This document shows positions 9,524 through 18,311 of a stretch of 63,940 nucleotides of DNA, piece after piece. The position numbers and the translations under genes were made by a program. The notes under the pieces are model-generated. The model did not search any database, was not told where the DNA came from, and saw nothing but the letters and a program-made list of their open reading frames with translations. How positions within the stretch are numbered: the stretch's first letter is position 1; the number at the start of each line of letters is the position of its first letter. Source of the DNA: a bacterium (GTDB lineage: Bacteria > CSSED10-310 > JAFGSJ01); NCBI GenBank assembly GCA_016934675.1, contig JAFGSJ010000007.1:1-63940 (forward strand). Direction: 5' to 3'.

Positions 9524-9715
9524 TCAGTTATTCCTGATTGTCACCTGGGATGCATTGTACTGATATTGTTTCCCCCGGACCTCAACAATAAAATCACCAT
9601 AAAGCAATTGCTCAACCACCACTCCGGGTAGAATCTGGTCGCGGAACGGGACCCATACTTTAGAATCTGCCTTGATTCCCGGTGGAGTAATCATTTCTTG
9701 TGTCTGTGTCTCCAT
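9524..9715 (-). CDS. Small conserved-looking protein of unknown function (63 aa)
   Basis: This short protein begins at the ATG at 9715, which has GAGGTGAGG six bases upstream. It is rich in beta-strand pattern (KVWVPFRD, FIVEVRGKQYQY) and looks like a small SH3-like or barrel fold. I do not recognise the family. It lies 57 bases downstream of the small basic protein at 9773 on the same strand, probably in one transcript from the promoter at 10128-10156. Confidence 0.55.
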   Translation of the reverse strand: METQTQEMITPPGIKADSKVWVPFRDQILPGVVVEQLLYGDFIVEVRGKQYQYNASQVTIRNN

Positions 9716-9772
9716 GCTTATCCTCACCTCATCGAAATGTTGTCTTATTGATAGCCCCTTTGATCATGCATA

Positions 9773-10000
9773 TCAAGAGCTTGGTCCGACCCTGTAAAAA
9801 CCTTCTGTCTGAGCCAATTTTGTCAAATATCTCCGAAACGATTTATTGGTCAATGACCATTCGATACACGCCCGGGCTATGGTAGCCCGAGCTAATGGAT
9901 ATTCGTCTGCCAGATGATCAAGTTGGTGTATCAGCATCGGAGAAAGAGGAACTGCTACATTCTGCTTTTTTCCGACTTTCCGAAATCCTTTCGCGGGCAT
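9773..10000 (-). CDS. Small basic DNA-binding-like protein, possibly ribbon-helix-helix
   Basis: The 75-residue protein has a basic N-terminus, then VAVPLSPMLIHQLDHLA and a second helix, ATIARACIEWSL. A strand followed by two helices is the layout of CopG/Arc-type repressors. AAGGAG lies about ten bases before the ATG. The promoter upstream carries a short palindrome over its -10 box, which fits autoregulation. Partner genes of antitoxins are often adjacent, and the 63-residue protein at 9524 is the only candidate. The family call is tentative. Confidence 0.6.
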   Translation of the reverse strand: MPAKGFRKVGKKQNVAVPLSPMLIHQLDHLADEYPLARATIARACIEWSLTNKSFRRYLTKLAQTEGFYRVGPSS

Positions 10001-10119
10001 AGTCGTTCTCTTCTCCTTGATCCGACTTCATATCAAATAGTCAAAACCAACCGAATACTGCATGGCAATTGTCGTCCCCAATCACGGTTCGTATCGTCAC
10101 TATTAAGTACTATGAAATA

Positions 10120-10136
10120 TGATATGTAGTATATCA
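10120..10136. promoter_or_regulatory. Palindromic operator candidate over a -10 box
   Basis: TGATAT (10120-10125) and ATATCA (10131-10136) form a 6-bp inverted repeat with a five-base centre. It covers the -10 hexamer of the leftward promoter for the ribbon-helix-helix-like gene. A repressor bound here would block RNA polymerase. Confidence 0.45.
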
Positions 10137-10156
10137 GATTCGGTACGATTTGTCAA
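10128..10156 (-). promoter_or_regulatory. Strong leftward sigma-70 promoter
   Basis: On the minus strand, TTGACA (10156-10151), a 17-base spacer and TATACT (10133-10128) are near consensus. The first gene downstream is the small basic protein starting at 10000. Confidence 0.8.
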
Positions 10157-10264
10157 GGTAAATCTGAGAATATCTTTCAGATGAAAGGAAAAAAGCGTCC
10201 GGGTTAAGGGGTGATCAGGTCAAGGACGTCACTGCCTGCAGTTCAGGCAATTCCTTTATCCGGT

Positions 10265-10465
10265 TTATTTCGAGAGGAATTTGTTTTGATCGTATGTGAG
10301 GGCGAGCTGTTTTCGTTCTTCCCCGCTTTTTGAGAGCATATACTTTTTCCAACCGGGGCACCAATTGATATGCCAGCGCCACAGACGCCCGAGAATTGAT
10401 TTTGGATTTTGATCATATTTTGCTCTGAAAGGGCATTTATCACAATTGACAGCAGTATCAGTCAC
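10265..10465 (-). CDS. Small conserved Cys/Trp-rich protein (66 aa)
   Basis: The protein has an N-terminal CDKCPF motif, then AKYDQNPKS, LWRWHINWCPGWKKYM and a charged tail. I recall similar short proteins with CxxC and WHINxCPGWK in anaerobic bacteria, without an assigned function. Three cysteines and one histidine could bind a metal or an iron-sulfur cluster. The start is GTG at 10465, with AGGAG six bases upstream inside the previous gene. The two genes overlap by eight bases, which suggests translational coupling to the STAS-like protein. Further upstream in-frame codons lack a ribosome site. Confidence 0.75.
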   Translation of the reverse strand: MTDTAVNCDKCPFRAKYDQNPKSILGRLWRWHINWCPGWKKYMLSKSGEERKQLALTYDQNKFLSK

Positions 10466-10859
10466 GAGGTTCTCCTTCCTTCGGGGTATGGATAAGCCAA
10501 TTCTGTGCTTCTTCAAGGGTGTTGAATTCAGCAGTAATACCACCTCTATTAGCGGCGACGGCACTCAGGAACTTGACATCACGTGCAGAGTCCGGGTCAT
10601 GGGGCAAGACATGGGCGATTTTGATATGCGGGGGCAATTTGGTCAGCAGATTTGTGCCAAAGTCAAAGCAACCGAGTGTGGTGACAATCCCGGAACTCAG
10701 GAGATCAGACAAGTCGACCAAAAGTTTTGTATATTTTTTTCCCTTCAGCAGGGTTGCGGCTTCATCTCGGGCTATAAAATGGTCTTCTTTGGGTGCTCTT
10801 CCCCAGACCCGGACCAGAATAATTTCATTTTTTTCGTCAATTGAAACAAGATAGGGCAT
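10458..10859 (-). CDS. STAS/SpoIIAA-like protein
   Basis: The 133-residue soluble protein shows the alternating strand-helix pattern of SpoIIAA-like (STAS) domains: NEIILVRVWG, KYTKLLVDLSDL, then IKIAHVLP and a C-terminal helix, LEEAQNWLI. The usual phosphorylatable serine context is not clear. It may be a lipid- or partner-binding STAS variant rather than an anti-anti-sigma factor. The ATG at 10859 has no close ribosome site. The gene runs into the small Cys-rich protein. Confidence 0.7.
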   Translation of the reverse strand: MPYLVSIDEKNEIILVRVWGRAPKEDHFIARDEAATLLKGKKYTKLLVDLSDLLSSGIVTTLGCFDFGTNLLTKLPPHIKIAHVLPHDPDSARDVKFLSAVAANRGGITAEFNTLEEAQNWLIHTPKEGEPRD

Positions 10860-10901
10860 AAGATATTTGGGGTTGAACAGATATCCTTCCTCCTACCATA
10901 C

Positions 10902-10930
10902 AACATAATCAATTCTCCAATGAAAGTCAA
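10902..10930 (-). promoter_or_regulatory. Candidate leftward promoter for the STAS-like gene
   Basis: On the minus strand, TTGACT (10930-10925) and TATGTT (10907-10902) are spaced by 17 bases. They lie about 45 bases before the ATG at 10859. Confidence 0.5.
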
Positions 10931-10997
10931 CCGGATTCATAGTAATCGGTGAAGGGGACATGCTCGAAGCTGGTCCAGATCATCAAATTCAGTATGA

Positions 10998-11447
10998 TTA
11001 GTTGGCTTGATTTTGCTGAATGCGAATGGAGGCTTTATTGGAATTGAGGCGAAGAGTCGAACTGTTAGGGAAAAGAATGACGTTATAAGTGTAGGTCCCG
11101 AGAGTATCGGCAATATAGTTACGGTAGAAGTACTGGTCATTTTCGAGGTCGGCTGGACTCACACTGAATTCTTCCTGGGCCCGGTAATAGCGTCCATCGG
11201 GATTTCGGGCGATCCAGAGCAGGATAATTGTGTCGGGTTTCTGTTCCTGAAAAACGGTGGCTTTGATTCGAACAGTCAAAGATATGGTGATTGGAGTTCG
11301 AGTGCCGGATTGGTTTGCAATTAATAGCACTTCTTGATTGGTGCCAGCAAATCGTATGAAATTTTTTTGAGACAGGCAGGCATAAGCAGACAATATGGTG
11401 AATACGGTCAAAAGAGCGAGACCTGTTCTCATAGTTCGTTTGATCAT
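10998..11447 (-). CDS. Predicted lipoprotein of unknown function
   Basis: The ATG at 11447 gives a 149-residue protein with a basic N-terminus, a hydrophobic stretch and the lipobox LSAYAC. The mature part is rich in beta strands (TPITISLTVRIKATVF, YTYNVILFP) and looks like an immunoglobulin-like domain. GGAG lies about 11 bases before the start. A longer frame begins directly after the stop of the transglycosylase gene at 11495 but has no site. The gene follows the lytic transglycosylase in the same direction, so an envelope role is likely; the function is unrecognised. Confidence 0.65.
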   Translation of the reverse strand: MIKRTMRTGLALLTVFTILSAYACLSQKNFIRFAGTNQEVLLIANQSGTRTPITISLTVRIKATVFQEQKPDTIILLWIARNPDGRYYRAQEEFSVSPADLENDQYFYRNYIADTLGTYTYNVILFPNSSTLRLNSNKASIRIQQNQAN

Positions 11448-11495
11448 TCTTTGGCTTCTCCGCGATTCAGCAAATGTGTAGGACCAGCATATCAT

Positions 11496-13865
11496 TCAGT
11501 TCGTATCGAATGTTGTCTGAGAGATATCAGTAGGACACACTATATCATCCAGGCAATAGAGTTGGCAATACTGTTGGAGATTTGTCAGGATTTTTTTTAC
11601 ATACGCCCGTGTTTCTCGGTAACGAATAGCTGCGATTGTGTTGATGGTATTAAAATTTTCATTAGGCAGAGGTGTGAGGGACAACCACAGGTCCACATTA
11701 TGTTGTCCGCCGTTGTATGCAGCCAGGGCCGGGGCAATCGAGCCCTGATAGTGATCGAGTAATTGTCTGAAATAATAGGCCCCCAAACTGATGTTAGTTT
11801 GGGTTTGGAGTAGTTTATCGAGTGCGAAGCCATCCAATGCAAGTTCACGGGCGAGTTGCATGCCGGTAGCAGGCATGATTTGCATCAAACCGCGCGCGCC
11901 TACGGAAGAGATGACATCGTGCTCGAACCGGCTTTCCTGATGGATAATAGCAGCGAGTAGGCAGGGGGAGAGAGCATAGTTGTCTGATGCATGGATCAGT
12001 TCGTTTTGGAGTGGAAGCGGAAAGAAAAGTTGTCGGCGATGGGGTCTGATTTTGTGCCAATCAATAGTGTCGCTGAAGAGTTTTTTTATTGATTCGGCAA
12101 TCGAGAGGGCTTGCTTGTGGTTTCCCAGGACTGTATGGAGGTGAGACACGGTAACGAGCAGGGCCAGGTCCTGCCATTGTGTTGTCAGGCTGTCAGTGTA
12201 ATAATCGATGCAGAGTTCGTAATCATAGTGAAAACGGAAGAGCAGGGCACATTCAGTTGGTCCGGTAGCGGGGCAGTTGGAGTAGGATTGGCTGGTCGAG
12301 CTTGAATCGGGCAATTCGAGGCAGAGTCCGGGTTTTATCGAGCTTTTATTGAGGAGATCGTATGGATTACGGTTTTGGTCAATTACGGTGAGTTCAAGAT
12401 CAGTCCGGACTTCGTTGATCAAATCAGGCAATTCTGGTGAGAGTTGTTCGAGATAGACAGAGTTGGGAAATTGTGCGAGCAGGCGTTCGAGTGCGATACG
12501 AGCCGGTCCATTGTGGTCGAGTTTACTGTTGAGCCATGTTTGCCAGAATAAAGTATCTTCGCGTCGTGAGATAAATGAGTCTTCCGTTGTCATTTGATCG
12601 AATTCGGCGAGGGCCTGTTCTAATTCATCAACTCTGACCAGGATCATTGCTTGACGGAAACGCGATTCTTCTTTAAGAAAATCGGAGTGTGTTGTGGATT
12701 CGAGGGAGCGATATGCTTCAAGCGCGTTTTCGTATCGGTCGGTCAGTTCGTAACAATAGGCCATCGAGAGGAAAGCATAAGATGCATTTTCAGTGCGTGC
12801 ATTTCTCTCGATGACGGACTTTAAGAGGTGAATTGCCTGGTCATACTGGGCCATGGCTTGATAGCACGAGGCGATTTTACGACGATAGGGGTCCATTTCT
12901 GCCCCGTTTTTGGTCTGGTCTAATAGTTGTTGGTAGTATTCGATTGCCTGGGAGTATTGTCCCAGGCGATACAGACAATCGCCGATATGTTTCAAGACCT
13001 GGGTATCATATTGGGAGGGTGAATAGGTATTCTGAAAGTATGTATACAGGGTCAAGGCATGATTGAAATCACCGGTCCGAAAACTGAACCAGGCGGCTTG
13101 ACGAAGGCGGGTAGCATCGGTATAGACGCTTGACCAACCTCGTTTTTCTTCAAAGGACCGGAGATGGGCCATGGCTTTCATTGAATATGCATCAATAGCT
13201 GAACGGTTTATGAGGGTGAAAAAATGTTGACAGGCGGTTTGCAGCATTTTTCGTTGAAGGGCCGCCTCACCGCGGCGCAATTCGACCTTATTGCGGACAG
13301 ATCGTGACCGATGTTTCTTCATGATTGAATCGAGCGTCTTATCTTGGGAAATAAACAGCCCGAGTTGGCCGTATTCGTCAGCCAGAGCGAAACTGATTTT
13401 CGCTTGGAGCGCAGAGATAGGATTGTGTTTCAGGGCAGCTCTGAAGGATAACAGCGCATGTTGATGGTCACCCAGGGCGGCCTGACATTGTCCGAGACGA
13501 TAGAGTCGACCGGCTTCAAGAGTGGCAGGCAAGCCGGTGATGCGTTGATAGAGATGAAGGGCTTCGGACCAGGCACTGTTTCGGTAGTGAAGAGTAGCGA
13601 GCGATAGCAATAGATTGTGGCGTTTGATAAGCTCCGGATTATAGTTCTGACAGCGTTCGATAAACAATTGGAGAGGAATGGGATCAATTGAGCCTGCGCT
13701 TTCATAATGTTGACGGAGCAATTCGAATTCGAAAGCCGGATCGAAGTCTGCCTGTTCTGTGGCAGTTGTTGCGATTGGCCAGGCCAGACACGTAACCAGG
13801 AACACAACAAAAAATAAAGCTGTTCTCTGGTTACCAGTCCGATCGATTTTTGAGAGTAGTTTCAT
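11496..13865 (-). CDS. slt: Soluble lytic murein transglycosylase with TPR superhelix
   Basis: This 789-residue periplasmic enzyme cleaves the glycan strands of peptidoglycan with formation of a 1,6-anhydro sugar. An N-terminal signal peptide (to about residue 35) is followed by a long run of TPR-like helical repeats. The C-terminal 150 residues are an SLT domain. In that domain QESRF (about residue 643) holds the catalytic Glu, GARGLMQIMPAT is the second signature and ALAAYNGG the third. The start at 13865 is chosen for AAGGA eight bases upstream. The length exceeds Escherichia coli Slt70 because of the extended TPR region. A lipoprotein gene follows. Confidence 0.88.
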   Translation of the reverse strand: MKLLSKIDRTGNQRTALFFVVFLVTCLAWPIATTATEQADFDPAFEFELLRQHYESAGSIDPIPLQLFIERCQNYNPELIKRHNLLLSLATLHYRNSAWSEALHLYQRITGLPATLEAGRLYRLGQCQAALGDHQHALLSFRAALKHNPISALQAKISFALADEYGQLGLFISQDKTLDSIMKKHRSRSVRNKVELRRGEAALQRKMLQTACQHFFTLINRSAIDAYSMKAMAHLRSFEEKRGWSSVYTDATRLRQAAWFSFRTGDFNHALTLYTYFQNTYSPSQYDTQVLKHIGDCLYRLGQYSQAIEYYQQLLDQTKNGAEMDPYRRKIASCYQAMAQYDQAIHLLKSVIERNARTENASYAFLSMAYCYELTDRYENALEAYRSLESTTHSDFLKEESRFRQAMILVRVDELEQALAEFDQMTTEDSFISRREDTLFWQTWLNSKLDHNGPARIALERLLAQFPNSVYLEQLSPELPDLINEVRTDLELTVIDQNRNPYDLLNKSSIKPGLCLELPDSSSTSQSYSNCPATGPTECALLFRFHYDYELCIDYYTDSLTTQWQDLALLVTVSHLHTVLGNHKQALSIAESIKKLFSDTIDWHKIRPHRRQLFFPLPLQNELIHASDNYALSPCLLAAIIHQESRFEHDVISSVGARGLMQIMPATGMQLARELALDGFALDKLLQTQTNISLGAYYFRQLLDHYQGSIAPALAAYNGGQHNVDLWLSLTPLPNENFNTINTIAAIRYRETRAYVKKILTNLQQYCQLYCLDDIVCPTDISQTTFDTN

Positions 13866-13931
13866 CTGGTATTCCTTCAACATTCAGATTTATATTGATC
13901 ATCATAATTCGTTCGTAGTACTATATGATAG

Positions 13932-13937
13932 TATAAT
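13932..13937 (+). promoter_or_regulatory. TATAAT box upstream of the ECF sigma gene
   Basis: A perfect -10 hexamer lies in the divergent region between the transglycosylase and sigma factor genes. No good -35 hexamer is visible at 16-18 bases, so this may be a weak or activator-dependent promoter. Confidence 0.35.
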
Positions 13938-14096
13938 GCTTTATTTCATTTCAGCAATTTTGAGATGAAAAAAATGGAACTTGGCCAATGGGGTGCGTGT
14001 GATGATAGATGTATGGGAACAATGGCTGGAGTACATATGTGGTCGAGAGTTGCTTCTGAGAGTTTTCCCCAGGTTTCACATGGTGCGACGAGGGAA

Positions 14097-14693
14097 ATGA
14101 ATCGGAAGGCATACGATAAAGCGACCGATCACGCTTTGATGGAGATGGTCAAGGAAGGCGATGATCCTGCTTTTCAGCAGATCGTGCGGCGCTACAAGGA
14201 CCCCCTGACCAATTACATTTACAGGATCGTGAATGATTATGACACGGCTCTGGACATTTCACAGGAAGTTTTTATCAGGGTCTATCGCAATGCAGGGCAA
14301 TATAAACCTTTGGCTGCCTTCTCGACCTGGATTTTCAAAATTGCCACAAACTTATCGATCAATGAAATCCGGCGAAGGCGGAAAAATTATACTATCTCGA
14401 TTTTCACCAAGCTCAAAGATTATGAAAACGAACAGACTGAATTACCCATTCCCGATTCAGATGCAAAGACACCGGAAGAGCAGATCATCAAAAAGCAGGT
14501 CAGAAACAGGGTGCGTGAAGCCCTTAATTCATTGCCGGTCAAATACCGCATCCCGTTACTTCTGCGTGAGTTGGCCGGACATTCTTATGAAGAAATCTCG
14601 GCAATCATCAATATCCCTCAGGGAACAGTCAAGTCACGGATCAACCGCGGTCGTCTCATTCTTAAAAAGAAAATGCTCATTCTACAATACTGA
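14097..14693 (+). CDS. ECF RNA polymerase sigma factor
   Basis: From the ATG at 14097 this is a 198-residue sigma factor. Region 2 has DTALDISQEVFIRVYR and FSTWIFKIATNLSINEIRRRR. Region 4 has LPVKYRIPLLLRELAG and a helix-turn-helix ending GTVKSRINRGR. A longer in-frame start at 13965 would add 44 residues unlike the family. The next gene, 12 bases downstream, is its probable anti-sigma factor. The pair would respond to an envelope signal; no target promoter can be inferred. Confidence 0.9.
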   Translation: MNRKAYDKATDHALMEMVKEGDDPAFQQIVRRYKDPLTNYIYRIVNDYDTALDISQEVFIRVYRNAGQYKPLAAFSTWIFKIATNLSINEIRRRRKNYTISIFTKLKDYENEQTELPIPDSDAKTPEEQIIKKQVRNRVREALNSLPVKYRIPLLLRELAGHSYEEISAIINIPQGTVKSRINRGRLILKKKMLILQY

Positions 14694-14705
14694 GGTTAAC
14701 TGATC

Positions 14706-15512
14706 ATGAAATGCAAAAATGTTCTTAAGCTATTGTCAGCGTATCTTGATGGCGAGTTGGACAAGACGAGGATGGAGCAGATCTCTGAGCATCTCGAAAC
14801 CTGCGAAACCTGTCGTGCCCATTTACTTCAGTTACAGGAAATCTCGGATTCGATCAAAAGCTTTGCCTGGATCAGCCCTCCTCCGCGTTTCGAAGATGTT
14901 GTCCTGGCCAAAGCCCGGAACCCCGTATCAGAGCGTCATGTTTCTATATTCGATTTTTTGATCAATCCCAGCCCACGTTTTGCACTCAGTGTCTGTTCAA
15001 CCCTGCTCCTTTTCTTCCTGGCTGTGTTCTATCTCGACTTAGTTCCTCAGCAGCAGCATATAGATGAGTTGATTGCCGAAAATGAAACCGTACCAAACGC
15101 TACTGATTCTCATTCAGATATATTTACAAGAAGTCCAGGCACCTCTTTTGTCCGCGGACCCATGCCTGTCAAACAGCGACAATGGCAGGATTTCTTCAAT
15201 CGGACCAGTTCGCCCTTTACGTTCAAGACTTATAGGAGTGAACTGCATGATTCTGGCTTGCCCTGGGACCAGAAAGACAATCCGGACTATAATGGTTCAT
15301 CGATTCAATTCATGTCGTTGAATGACAATCTTCTCGTCCAGAGGGTCCTGTCTTCTCGAGAGCAAAAGGTCTCCTGTCCATCCTGCTTCAGGCGTTTGGA
15401 TGGCCTCAGTTTCAGGCCCTCATCTCGAATGCGCTTCTATAATTTGTCCGACCAGCACCCGCAGTCTTCGACTAACTATAATGATTTACTTGTGAGGACG
15501 GCCAACAAATGA
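14706..15512 (+). CDS. Membrane anti-sigma factor with zinc-finger domain
   Basis: The 268-residue protein begins with an anti-sigma zinc-binding domain: HLETCETCRAHL supplies His-x3-Cys-x2-Cys, preceded by a helix with the motif LSAYLDGELD. One membrane helix lies near residues 90-115, and the C-terminal 150 residues lie outside the membrane. Two cysteines in that outer part (SCPSC) may form a second metal or disulfide site. It lies 12 bases after the ECF sigma gene, so the two are almost certainly co-transcribed, and it should hold the sigma factor inactive at the membrane. Confidence 0.87.
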   Translation: MKCKNVLKLLSAYLDGELDKTRMEQISEHLETCETCRAHLLQLQEISDSIKSFAWISPPPRFEDVVLAKARNPVSERHVSIFDFLINPSPRFALSVCSTLLLFFLAVFYLDLVPQQQHIDELIAENETVPNATDSHSDIFTRSPGTSFVRGPMPVKQRQWQDFFNRTSSPFTFKTYRSELHDSGLPWDQKDNPDYNGSSIQFMSLNDNLLVQRVLSSREQKVSCPSCFRRLDGLSFRPSSRMRFYNLSDQHPQSSTNYNDLLVRTANK

Positions 15513-15837
15513 TCCCACTCATCCAGACGAACCGCTCGTATCATCATGAAATGATGAATAGGACCGGAACATAGGAGAATGTCTGCAAGACAGGAACTTC
15601 TCTGTGTCGAACATGTATCATTTCAGATAAATAGGTAAGCCTCCTCATTTTAGCTTAAAGTCCATTCTTTAAAGATTATCATACTATTATGGTAATTATA
15701 GCATAGTCTGAAAATCTAGTCTTGACTTTTCCCCAAAATTTGCATAATACCATTAATGTTTTATTAAAAACAGATGCTGAAGCGGTCTAGCACAAGATTG
15801 CATTTAAGCCGGTTTGATCATCAAGGAGGTAATAGTA
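15513..15837. other. Intergenic region before the HTH-receiver gene
   Basis: The stretch holds a small hairpin, TCATCAT (15541-15547) with ATGATGA (15551-15557), and an AT-rich promoter-like region near 15722-15748. No gene is visible. Confidence 0.45.
15722..15748 (+). promoter_or_regulatory. Weak candidate promoter for the HTH-receiver gene
   Basis: TTGACT (15722-15727) and CATAAT (15743-15748) match well individually, but the spacer is only 15 bases. Confidence 0.35.
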
Positions 15838-16437
15838 ATGGCTGTCAGACAACCCACAATTTATACTACCGGCCAAGTGGCCAAGTTATGTGCCGTCTCG
15901 ATCAGGACTGTCGCCCGCTGGATAGAGATGAATCATTTAAAAGCATTTCGATTACCGGGTATGGGTTCAGAGTATCGCGTCCTCAAGAAGGACTTGTTAC
16001 GTTTCATGGAAGAATATCATCTTCCGACGGACCATATTGGGGCAGATACGGGCTATCGTGTTTTATTGATCGAAGGCAACGATGATATTCGCCAGATGGT
16101 CCGGGAGACCATGAAGGACCAGAAGCTTGATTATACCTTGTATGAGTATTCCGATTTCATCGAAGGTTTGATCAATATTGGTTTGATAAAACCACACCTG
16201 GTTATTTTTGATTATGATGCCAACAAGGCGCACAGTGCGAAGTTATATAACTACATTAACACTGATCCACAGATGAAGAATACCCGGACGCTGATTCTGA
16301 CCAAGGGCAAAGCCAAGGATAAAGAGATGGCCCCGATGAACAAGACCGGTATTAGTTTTGTCTTGCACAAGCCACTCGATCCGGTCGAATTATTAAAGAA
16401 ATCGTCTCGCTTGATGAAAAAATCTCGTTTAAAATAG
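15838..16437 (+). CDS. HTH (BldC/excisionase-type)-receiver domain protein
   Basis: This 199-residue protein has a MerR/BldC-like helix-turn-helix at residues 8-65 (TTGQVAKLCAVSIRTVARWI, then a wing YRVLKKDLLRFM). The rest is a receiver domain with an acidic pocket (LIEGNDD), a candidate phospho-acceptor Asp in LVIFDYD, a Thr in LILTKG and a Lys in LHKPLDP. The order is the reverse of ordinary response regulators, where the receiver comes first. The start at 15838 is fixed by AAGGAGGT seven bases upstream. A terminator follows at 16457, so it is a single-gene unit. Its kinase and DNA target are unknown. Confidence 0.82.
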   Translation: MAVRQPTIYTTGQVAKLCAVSIRTVARWIEMNHLKAFRLPGMGSEYRVLKKDLLRFMEEYHLPTDHIGADTGYRVLLIEGNDDIRQMVRETMKDQKLDYTLYEYSDFIEGLINIGLIKPHLVIFDYDANKAHSAKLYNYINTDPQMKNTRTLILTKGKAKDKEMAPMNKTGISFVLHKPLDPVELLKKSSRLMKKSRLK

Positions 16438-16456
16438 TATAGTTCACCGATTTTAC

Positions 16457-16498
16457 AAAGGACTCCTCGATTTTTGTCAGTCGAGGGGTCCTTTCTTT
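16457..16498 (+). terminator. Rho-independent terminator
   Basis: A long stem, AAAGGACTCCTCGA (16457-16470) with TCGAGGGGTCCTTT (16481-16494), contains one mismatch and is followed by CTTT. It closes the HTH-receiver gene. Confidence 0.88.
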
Positions 16499-16538
16499 AT
16501 CGGTTTTCAGAGAAGGAAGAGGGGAGCGTGAGAGTTCG

Positions 16539-18092
16539 ATGGCGGATACAAGGCTGGCAAAAACGGTCAGTTGTGCCTTAACGGGTGTTGATGGGACTAT
16601 TGTTGAGGTCGAGGTCAATATCAGCTCTGAGGGGGATGATCCATCCTATTCAACAGTTGGTCTGCCGGATACCGCGGTGCGTGAGAGCAAAGACCGGGTC
16701 CGGGCCGCCATTATGAATTCAGGATTTCGTTACTGGGGTAAGCATATAACGGTCAATTTGGCCCCGGCCAATGTCAAGAAGGAAGGGTCCGCGTTTGATC
16801 TGCCCATTGCTCTTGGTTTTCTCTTCGCTTCCCGGGACGAGGACGATGAGTCGCTGCGACGATATGCCATGGTGGGCGAGCTCTCGTTAGACGGGCGGGT
16901 CCGAGCTGTGCGGGGCGTCTTACCCATGGCATCGCATCTGTCCCGGTCCGGTTTGACGGGTTTCATCGTTCCGCAGGAGAATGCGGCTGAAGCGGCCATT
17001 GTCAAGGGGATCGAGATCATTCCCGTCAGGTCGCTCCGCGAGACTTTTCTGTTTCTGCAAGGGGCCCTGGCCATCGAGCCTGTCCATATTGATCATGAGA
17101 CCGTATTCAATCAACCCCTCGAATACGGTTGTGATTTTGCCGATATCAAGGGCCAGGAATATGCTCGTCGGGCAATCGAGATTGCGGCTGCCGGCGGTCA
17201 CAATATCATCATGATCGGTCCGCCCGGTTCTGGTAAGACCATGATTGCCAAACGTGTTCCGACCATTTTACCGGATATGAGTTTCGAGGAGTCGATCGAG
17301 ACCACCAAAATCCATTCAATATGTGGTAAATTGGCTGAGAATCAGGCCCTGGTGACTGCTCGACCGTTTCGTTCACCCCATCATACCATATCAGATGCCG
17401 GATTGATCGGTGGTGGCACTTATCCCGTACCCGGAGAGGTCAGTTTGGCCCACAACGGAGTCCTGTTTTTGGATGAGATCCTCGAGTTCAAACGTAATGT
17501 GCTCGAAGTGCTGCGTCAACCACTCGAGGATGGTCATGTTACGATTTCTCGGGCCAGTGCCACCCTCAAATTCCCGGCACGCTTCATGTTGGTCGCCGCC
17601 ATGAATCCCTGTCCCTGTGGTTATTACAACGATCCGACCCGGGAATGTCATTGTACCGAACTCATGGTCCAGCGGTACCTGAGTCGCATATCCGGTCCAC
17701 TTTTAGACCGGATCGATCTGCATATCGAAGTGTCTGCCATCAGTTTTCAAGCGTTGACTGAGGATGCTGTCGGCGAATCGTCGGCCTCGATTAAAGCCCG
17801 GGTCAACCAGGCCCGTCTCACTCAGATGAATCGCTTTCAGGGACGCCGTATTTTTTGCAACGCCCAGATGGAATCGCGTGATGTCAAGAAATACTGTGGC
17901 TTAATTCCGGAAACAAAGCGAGTTCTGGAGCGGGCCATCGAAAAGTTGAGTTTATCAGCCCGGGCATTCGATCGCATTTTGAAGGTGGCCCGAACAATCG
18001 CCGATCTCGAGCATGAATCTGGTCTTTCGGCGGCCCATGTGTCAGAAGCCATCAATTATCGTACTCTGGATAAAACCTATTTTAATCATTGA
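16539..18092 (+). CDS. comM: ComM/YifB family AAA+ Mg-chelatase-like ATPase
   Basis: The 517-residue protein has the N-terminal Lon-like ChlI domain (residues 1-165) and a Mg-chelatase AAA+ core with Walker [10 protein letters not shown] near residue 227. It also has Walker [11 protein letters not shown] and a C-terminal domain with the [11 protein letters not shown] loop. ComM is a hexameric helicase that promotes branch migration during natural transformation; YifB-type members are widespread also in bacteria not known to be competent. Length and domain order are normal for the family. It stands alone between a terminator and the hydrogenase cluster. Confidence 0.92.
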   Translation: MADTRLAKTVSCALTGVDGTIVEVEVNISSEGDDPSYSTVGLPDTAVRESKDRVRAAIMNSGFRYWGKHITVNLAPANVKKEGSAFDLPIALGFLFASRDEDDESLRRYAMVGELSLDGRVRAVRGVLPMASHLSRSGLTGFIVPQENAAEAAIVKGIEIIPVRSLRETFLFLQGALAIEPVHIDHETVFNQPLEYGCDFADIKGQEYARRAIEIAAAGGHNIIMIGPPGSGKTMIAKRVPTILPDMSFEESIETTKIHSICGKLAENQALVTARPFRSPHHTISDAGLIGGGTYPVPGEVSLAHNGVLFLDEILEFKRNVLEVLRQPLEDGHVTISRASATLKFPARFMLVAAMNPCPCGYYNDPTRECHCTELMVQRYLSRISGPLLDRIDLHIEVSAISFQALTEDAVGESSASIKARVNQARLTQMNRFQGRRIFCNAQMESRDVKKYCGLIPETKRVLERAIEKLSLSARAFDRILKVARTIADLEHESGLSAAHVSEAINYRTLDKTYFNH

Positions 18093-18228
18093 GTCGATGT
18101 GTCGAGTGTTTCTTGCCAATAAGTGCCTCGAGCTTCAACCTGTTGTCCTGCAATTCGGTTCTTTTCAGAACATAGCTTCGCACGTTGTTAAATGAAAAGA
18201 AAAGCGTACAATTCAGGCCGGTGTTTCA

Positions 18229-18257
18229 TTGCCAAGATATCGCGAAAGCATTATAAT
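18229..18257 (+). promoter_or_regulatory. Strong promoter of the hydrogenase-HdrA operon
   Basis: TTGCCA (18229-18234, five of six), a 17-base spacer and a perfect TATAAT (18252-18257) predict a transcript start near 18264. That lies after the first open codons of the longest mvhD frame (18192) and before the ribosome site AAGGAG at 18300. It therefore decides the start at 18312. Confidence 0.82.
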
Positions 18258-18311
18258 GAATACATATGTTCAAGGGGAAAATGTATCCAGACTTTCAGCA
18301 AGGAGCAGATT

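Noticed and set aside
18192..18311. Longer N-terminus of mvhD
   Set aside because: The promoter and its -10 box lie inside it and the family has no such extension; the ribosome site before 18312 is much better.
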